Below, piece after piece: positions 4,918 to 7,893 of a stretch of DNA of 7,893 bases. The translations under genes and the position numbers were made by a program. The notes under the pieces were generated by a model. That model saw nothing but the letters and a program-made list of their open reading frames with translations, was not told the DNA's origin and searched no databases. Source of the stretch: Actinomycetota bacterium. GTDB lineage: Bacteria > Actinomycetota > Thermoleophilia > Gaiellales > Gaiellaceae. Within the stretch, counting starts at the first letter, position 1; every line of letters starts with the position of its first letter. The stretch spans positions 1 to 7,893 of the forward strand of contig JAIBJP010000084.1 of the NCBI GenBank assembly GCA_020029625.1, read 5' to 3'.

Positions 4918-5760
4918 CTAGCGGCGCTCCTTTCCGCGCCTGCGGGCGCGGACGATCAGCTTGTCGGACTCCTTGTGCTTACGACGGGTGCGTTTGCCGA
5001 GCGTCGGCACGCCCCATGGGGTGACCGGATGGCGGCCGCCCTTCGACTTCCCCTCGCCCCCTCCGTGCGGATGGTCGACAGGGTTCATGGCCGAGCCGCG
5101 GACGGTCGGGCGCTTGCCCAGCCAACGGCTACGGCCTGCCTTGCCGCTCGAGATATTCTCGTGGTCGACATTGCCGACCTGTCCGATCGTCGCGCGGCAC
5201 ACGAGCGGCACGCGCCTCATCTCCCCGGACGGAAGCCGGAGGACGGCGAAGCCCTCGTCCTTGGCCACCAACTGGACACCCGAGCCGGCGCTGCGCGCGA
5301 GCTGCCCTCCCTTGCCGGGCTTGAGCTCGACGTTGTGCACCAGCGTCCCCGTCGGCACGTTCACGAGCGGGAGCGCATTGCCCGGCCGGATGTCGGCCCG
5401 GGGGCCCGATTCGAGCTGCTGACCGACACGGAGCCCCGCGGGCGCGAGGATGTAGCTCTTCGCCCCGTCGGCGTAGTGGAGGAGGGCGATACGTGCCGAG
5501 CGATTGGGGTCGTACTCGATGGAAGCGACTTTCGCGGGCACCCCGTCCTTCGTCCTCTTGAAGTCGATGGTGCGGTAGCGGCGCTTGTGCCCGCCGCCCT
5601 GGTGCCGGGTGGTGATCCGGCCTTGGTTGTTGCGGCCGCCTTTCCGCTTCGCGGGCTCGACCAGGCTCTTCTCGGGCTTCCGCTTGGTGACCTCCTCGAA
5701 GGAGGAGACCGAGCGGAAGCGGCGCCCTGGGCTGGTCGGCTTGTACTTGCGCAGCGCCAT
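4918..5760 (-). CDS. rplB: 50S ribosomal protein L2
   Basis: L2 is a primary 23S rRNA-binding protein needed for subunit association and close to the peptidyl-transferase centre. The 280-residue product matches the family along its length: MALRKYKPTSPGRR, NNQGRITTRHQGGGHKRRYR (44-63), VPAKVASIEYDPNRSARIAL, GNALPLVNVPTGTLVHNVE, and the highly conserved AMNPVDHPHGGGEGK (224-238), where H230 corresponds to the functionally important E. coli His229. The basic C-terminus is VRARRRGKERR. The ATG lies two bases after the rplW TAG; the nearest purine run (GAGGGGG) is rather far upstream. The stop abuts the TTG of rpsS. Nothing unusual in length or composition. Confidence 0.99.
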   Translation of the reverse strand: MALRKYKPTSPGRRFRSVSSFEEVTKRKPEKSLVEPAKRKGGRNNQGRITTRHQGGGHKRRYRTIDFKRTKDGVPAKVASIEYDPNRSARIALLHYADGAKSYILAPAGLRVGQQLESGPRADIRPGNALPLVNVPTGTLVHNVELKPGKGGQLARSAGSGVQLVAKDEGFAVLRLPSGEMRRVPLVCRATIGQVGNVDHENISSGKAGRSRWLGKRPTVRGSAMNPVDHPHGGGEGKSKGGRHPVTPWGVPTLGKRTRRKHKESDKLIVRARRRGKERR

Positions 5761-5762
5761 GA

Positions 5763-6053
5763 CTAGACCGCCGCCCCCTCGAAGATCTCGATGCGGTCGC
5801 CCGCGCGCAGCTGGACGATCGCCTTCTTCCAGCCGGGCTTCTTCCCGCGGTGGAACCCGCGGCGCTTCGGCTTCGACCGCACCTGGACGACGTTCACGCC
5901 TTCGACCTTGACGTCGAAGAGCTCCTCGACGGCCTGGCGGATCTGCGTCTTGTGCGCCTTCGGATGGACGCGGAAGGAGTACTTGTTGTCCTCGATGAGG
6001 CTGTAGCTCTTTTCCGAGACCACCGGGCTGATGAGAATCTGGCGGGAATCCAT
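5763..6053 (-). CDS. rplW: 50S ribosomal protein L23
   Basis: L23 sits at the exit-tunnel opening and is the main docking site of trigger factor and SRP. The product is 96 residues: MDSRQILISPVVSEKSYSLIE, NKYSFRVHPKAHKTQIRQAVEELFDVKV, then VVQVRSKPKRRGFHRGKKPGWKKAIVQL and GDRIEIFEG. The frame stays open far upstream into the rplD region, but those residues are an off-frame shadow of L4. The ATG at 6051-6053 gives the canonical N-terminus, overlaps the rplD TGA (TGATG), and has AAGGAG upstream at about 11 bases. The TAG is two bases before the rplB ATG. Confidence 0.97.
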   Translation of the reverse strand: MDSRQILISPVVSEKSYSLIEDNKYSFRVHPKAHKTQIRQAVEELFDVKVEGVNVVQVRSKPKRRGFHRGKKPGWKKAIVQLRAGDRIEIFEGAAV

Positions 6054-6682
6054 CAGCTCGCGAGCTCCTTCACGCGGTCGAGCGCAGCTTCCGTCGCGAT
6101 GACGGAGCGCGCCCAGACGAGCGCACCCACTTCGAGCTCGGACGGCTCGAGAACGAGCACCCGGTCGAGGTTGCGGAACGACTTCGCGACGGCTTCCTCC
6201 TCGGGCTGGGCGATGACGACGAGCGGGAGCTCCTTGCCCCAGCCTCCGACGAGGTCGGCGGCGGCTCGGGTGGACGGCTCCTTGAAGCCGGAGGCGTCGA
6301 TCACCGCGAGCGCCGAGCGGCCTGCAAGTTCGCTGAGGGCGCCGCGGAGCGCGGAGCGCTTGGCCTTCCTGTTGACCTTGAGCGTGTAGCTCCGGGGCTG
6401 CGGCGCGAAGGCGACGCCGCCGCCTGTCCACTGTGGGGCGCGCGTCGTTCCGGCGCGGGCGCGGCCCGTGCCCTTCTGGCGCCACGGCTTCGAGCGTCCG
6501 CCGGAGACGAGTCCGCGGCTCTTGGCCGACTGCGATCCCGACCGGGCGGCGGCGGCCTCGGCGCGTACGGTCTCATGGATGAGCTGTGGCTTGACCTCGA
6601 CGGCGAAGACATCAGCGGTCAGGGTGACGTCCTTGGACTTCTTTCCCGCCGCGTCGAGGAAAGGTGCCTTCGGGGCGGCCAT
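6053..6682 (-). CDS. rplD: 50S ribosomal protein L4
   Basis: L4 is an early-assembly 50S protein whose extended loop lines the exit tunnel opposite L22; in E. coli it also represses its own operon. The 209-residue product shows the loop GGRSKPWRQKGTGRARAG (61-78), including the KPWRQKGTGRAR segment where macrolide-resistance changes are known in other bacteria, then PQWTGGGVAFAP, YTLKVNRKAKRSALRGALS and the C-terminal alpha/beta domain through VVIAQPEEEAV and ATEAALDRVKEL. The start MAAPKAPFLD at 6680-6682 has GGAAGG about 9 bases upstream. Normally rplC and rplD abut; here 182 bases intervene, and the ATG overlaps the stop of a small open frame filling that gap. Confidence 0.98.
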   Translation of the reverse strand: MAAPKAPFLDAAGKKSKDVTLTADVFAVEVKPQLIHETVRAEAAAARSGSQSAKSRGLVSGGRSKPWRQKGTGRARAGTTRAPQWTGGGVAFAPQPRSYTLKVNRKAKRSALRGALSELAGRSALAVIDASGFKEPSTRAAADLVGGWGKELPLVVIAQPEEEAVAKSFRNLDRVLVLEPSELEVGALVWARSVIATEAALDRVKELAS

Positions 6683-6867
6683 CAGCGGTCACCTTCCGAG
6701 CAGGCCACGCTCAACGGCCGCGAAAAGCAATACGCATTCGCGTTCGGAATGACGCAAAAGTCCGTGTAACTCGACGCGGATGCGTATACGGGTGCGACCG
6801 AGGACGATGCGAGGCGACGCTTTGCAGCGAGCCGGGGAGCCTGGAATGTGAGGAAGGGGGTCGCCAT
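6682..6867 (-). CDS. Small 61-codon ORF filling the L3-L4 gap (doubtful protein)
   Basis: This frame starts with ATG sharing its A with the L3 TAA (TAATG) and ends with TGA overlapping the L4 ATG (TGATG), so it bridges the gap exactly. GAGAGG lies 10 bases upstream in the end of rplC. The product begins MATPFLTFQAPRL, contains three cysteines (TDFCVIP, AYCFSRP, VACSEGD), and has no membrane segment or family I recognise. Codon choice (GCA, GTA, CGT, TTT, AAT, TTG) is clearly different from the flanking genes. The first codons resemble the L4 start (ATGGC..CCCC), so this was perhaps the original L4 start before an insertion. I think it is more likely a translated or bypassed remnant that preserves coupling than a functional protein. 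Confidence 0.3.
   Translation of the reverse strand: MATPFLTFQAPRLAAKRRLASSSVAPVYASASSYTDFCVIPNANAYCFSRPLSVACSEGDR
6730..6787. repeat. 13-bp inverted repeat in the L3-L4 spacer
   Basis: Arms ATACGCATTCGCG (6730-6742) and CGCGGATGCGTAT (6775-6787) are complementary at 12 of 13 positions around a 32-base centre. The single difference is a T-G wobble in plus-strand RNA and a C-A mismatch in the operon mRNA. The centre is visibly less GC-rich than the genes. The structure could be the core of a small mobile or palindromic element, or an mRNA stem-loop between rplC and rplD. Confidence 0.7.
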
Positions 6868-7487
6868 TAGCGCTTGTCCTCTCGAACGACCACGAGCGCG
6901 TTCTTGTGGCCCGGAACGGCGCCCTTCACGAGCAGGAGGTTCTGCTCCGGATCCCGGTCGACCACCTCGAGACCGACCTGGGTTACCCGCTTCGCCCCCA
7001 TCTGGCCGGCCATCTTCATCCCCTTGAAGACGCGCGAAGGCGTCGCCGAAGCTCCGATGGAGCCCGGCTTACGGACGTTGTGGGAGCCGTGCGAGACGGG
7101 GCCTCGGTGGAACCGGTGGCGCTTGATCGTCCCCTGGAAGCCCTTCCCGATCGAGACTCCGGAGACCTTGACCTTCTCGCCCGGCTCGAACGCCTCGACG
7201 GTGACGGTCTCACCGGGGGCGAGCTCGTGCGGCCCACGGATCTCGACGAGCTTCTTGTGCGGAGCGACGTCGTGCTTCTTCAGATGGCCCAGGCGCGGCT
7301 TGGTCAACCGGCCCTCCGCCACGGCATCGAAGGCGAGTTGCACGGCGTCGTAGCCGTCGGCGTCCTGGGTGCGCACGGCCACGACCGGGCAGGGCCCGGC
7401 CTGAATGACCGTGACCGGAGTGAGCTTGCCGGTCTCCTGGTCGAAGACCTGTGTCATGCCCAGCTTTCTGCCGATGATTCCTTTCAC
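6867..7487 (-). CDS. rplC: 50S ribosomal protein L3
   Basis: L3 is one of the first proteins to bind 23S rRNA and extends a loop to the peptidyl-transferase centre. The 206-residue product begins MKGIIGRKLGMTQVFDQ and has the diagnostic central loop GKGFQGTIKRHRFHRGPVSHGSHNVRKPGSIG (in pieces at 114-144), then ATPSRVFKGMKMAGQMGAKRVT (148-169). The GxxxTP segment reads GASATP, where E. coli has glutamines (including the one methylated by PrmB), so that modification is probably absent. The start is GTG at 7485-7487, 7 bases after the rpsJ stop, with TGAGG just upstream. The TAA overlaps the ATG of the small spacer ORF. Confidence 0.98.
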   Translation of the reverse strand: MKGIIGRKLGMTQVFDQETGKLTPVTVIQAGPCPVVAVRTQDADGYDAVQLAFDAVAEGRLTKPRLGHLKKHDVAPHKKLVEIRGPHELAPGETVTVEAFEPGEKVKVSGVSIGKGFQGTIKRHRFHRGPVSHGSHNVRKPGSIGASATPSRVFKGMKMAGQMGAKRVTQVGLEVVDRDPEQNLLLVKGAVPGHKNALVVVREDKR

Positions 7488-7494
7488 CTCAACC

Positions 7495-7803
7495 TCAGAG
7501 CTTGATCTCGATGTCGACGCCGGCGGGCAGGTCCAGACGCATCAGCTGGTCGACCGTCTTCGGGGTCGGCGAGTGGATGTCGATCAGGCGCTTGTGCGTG
7601 CGCACCTCGAAGTGCTCACGGGAGTCCTTGTCGATGAAGGGGCTGCGGATCACCGTGTAGACGTTCTTCTCCGTGGGCAGGGGCACCGGTCCGGTGACCG
7701 TCGCACCGGACCGCTGCGCCGTATCGACGATCTGCGCTGCAGACCGGTCGAGCTGCTGATGGTCGTATGCCTTCAGCCGGATGCGGATCTTCTGTTGGGC
7801 CAT
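7495..7803 (-). CDS. rpsJ: 30S ribosomal protein S10
   Basis: S10 is a 30S head protein near the A site and, free of the ribosome, partners NusB in transcription antitermination. The 102-residue product is of canonical length: QKIRIRLKAYDHQQLDRSA, GPVPLPTEKNVYTVIRSPF, and the loop SREHFEVRTHKRLIDIHSP, ending LPAGVDIEIKL. The ATG at 7801-7803 is the natural family start. No clear Shine-Dalgarno precedes it in the 31 bases after tuf. It is the first gene of the S10 cluster. Confidence 0.98.
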   Translation of the reverse strand: MAQQKIRIRLKAYDHQQLDRSAAQIVDTAQRSGATVTGPVPLPTEKNVYTVIRSPFIDKDSREHFEVRTHKRLIDIHSPTPKTVDQLMRLDLPAGVDIEIKL

Positions 7804-7834
7804 CGTCTATGCGAGTAGCAAGCCGAAAGCGCCG
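7804..7834 (-). other. Short tuf-rpsJ spacer without promoter or terminator
   Basis: These 31 bases between the tuf TAG and the rpsJ ATG contain no hairpin with a U-run, no recognisable -35/-10 pair and no space for an S10 leader structure. This suggests that rpsJ is read through from tuf, joining the str and S10 operons, and that E. coli-type L4 leader autoregulation is absent at this position. Confidence 0.5.

Positions 7835-7893
<59 letters not shown>

Noticed and set aside
4669..5766. Plus-strand open frame of 365 codons opposite L2 and S19
   Set aside because: Fully antisense to highly conserved L2 and S19 codons, with His/Arg/Asp-rich nonsense composition; a shadow frame.
5763..6485. 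A 240-residue version of L23 with a long N-terminal part
   Set aside because: The extra residues are read out of frame through L4. The internal ATG at 6051-6053 gives the canonical L23 start and overlaps the L4 stop.
6720..6775. Internal promoter for rplD in the less GC-rich L3-L4 spacer
   Set aside because: A TTGCGT...TATTGC pair can be found on the minus strand, but the spacing is 19 bases and the match is poor; not supportable by eye.
7010..7060. Loss of the L3 glutamine methylated by PrmB as a novelty
   Set aside because: GASATP in place of a Gln-containing loop seems, from memory, common in actinobacterial L3, so it is not a special feature of this genome.

Overview
This window is a stretch of a large ribosomal-protein operon, read entirely from the minus strand. 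The order from the right end to the left is: 3' end of tuf, then rpsJ (S10), rplC (L3), rplD (L4), rplW (L23), rplB (L2), rpsS (S19), rplV (L22), rpsC (S3), rplP (L16), rpmC (L29), rpsQ (S17), rplN (L14), rplX (L24), and rplE (L5), which runs off the left edge. This is the classical str(end)-S10-spc order. I recognise every full-length gene by its conserved sequence. I see no plus-strand gene, tRNA, rRNA, CRISPR array or transposase. The DNA is very GC-rich with GC-ending codons. That, the EF-Tu and L3 style, and the low-complexity tails on several ribosomal proteins suggest a high-GC actinobacterium. My best guess is Thermoleophilia (Gaiellales or Solirubrobacterales type), which is an inference and not proven by the window.

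Most genes are packed tail to head with stop/start overlaps (TAATG, TGATG, GTGA) or abutting codons, so translational coupling is probably the rule. Five genes appear to use non-ATG starts: L3, L14 and L24 use GTG, and S19 and L29 use TTG. No internal promoter or intrinsic terminator is convincing, and only 31 bases separate tuf from rpsJ. The simplest reading is one long transcript entering from tuf and leaving through rplE. No gene-free stretch exceeds 300 bases; the longest is the 182-base L3-L4 spacer.

The unusual parts are add-ons to this otherwise textbook operon. (1) S17 carries an approximately 224-residue N-terminal extension, larger than the protein itself: basic ends around a long Glu/Ala/Pro repeat region. 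(2) L22 has an approximately 92-residue Lys/Ala/Pro/Glu C-terminal tail that shares a PKRAP...RKK module with the S17 extension. (3) S3 has an approximately 140-residue disordered tail whose gene contains a perfect 10-bp-arm palindrome. (4) Two junctions that are normally tight have been opened: L16-L29, by a 94-base step flanked by a 26-base imperfect direct repeat and holding two back-to-back hairpins; and L3-L4, by about 185 bases holding a 13-bp inverted repeat. In both, a small open frame starts on the upstream gene's stop and ends at the start of the next gene, so stop-start coupling could survive the insertion.

Functionally, the window encodes much of the 50S tunnel and peptidyl-transferase periphery (L2, L3, L4, L16, L22, L23, L29, L14, L24, L5) and 30S head and body proteins (S3, S10, S19, S17), plus the last residues of the elongation factor that feeds tRNA to the ribosome.
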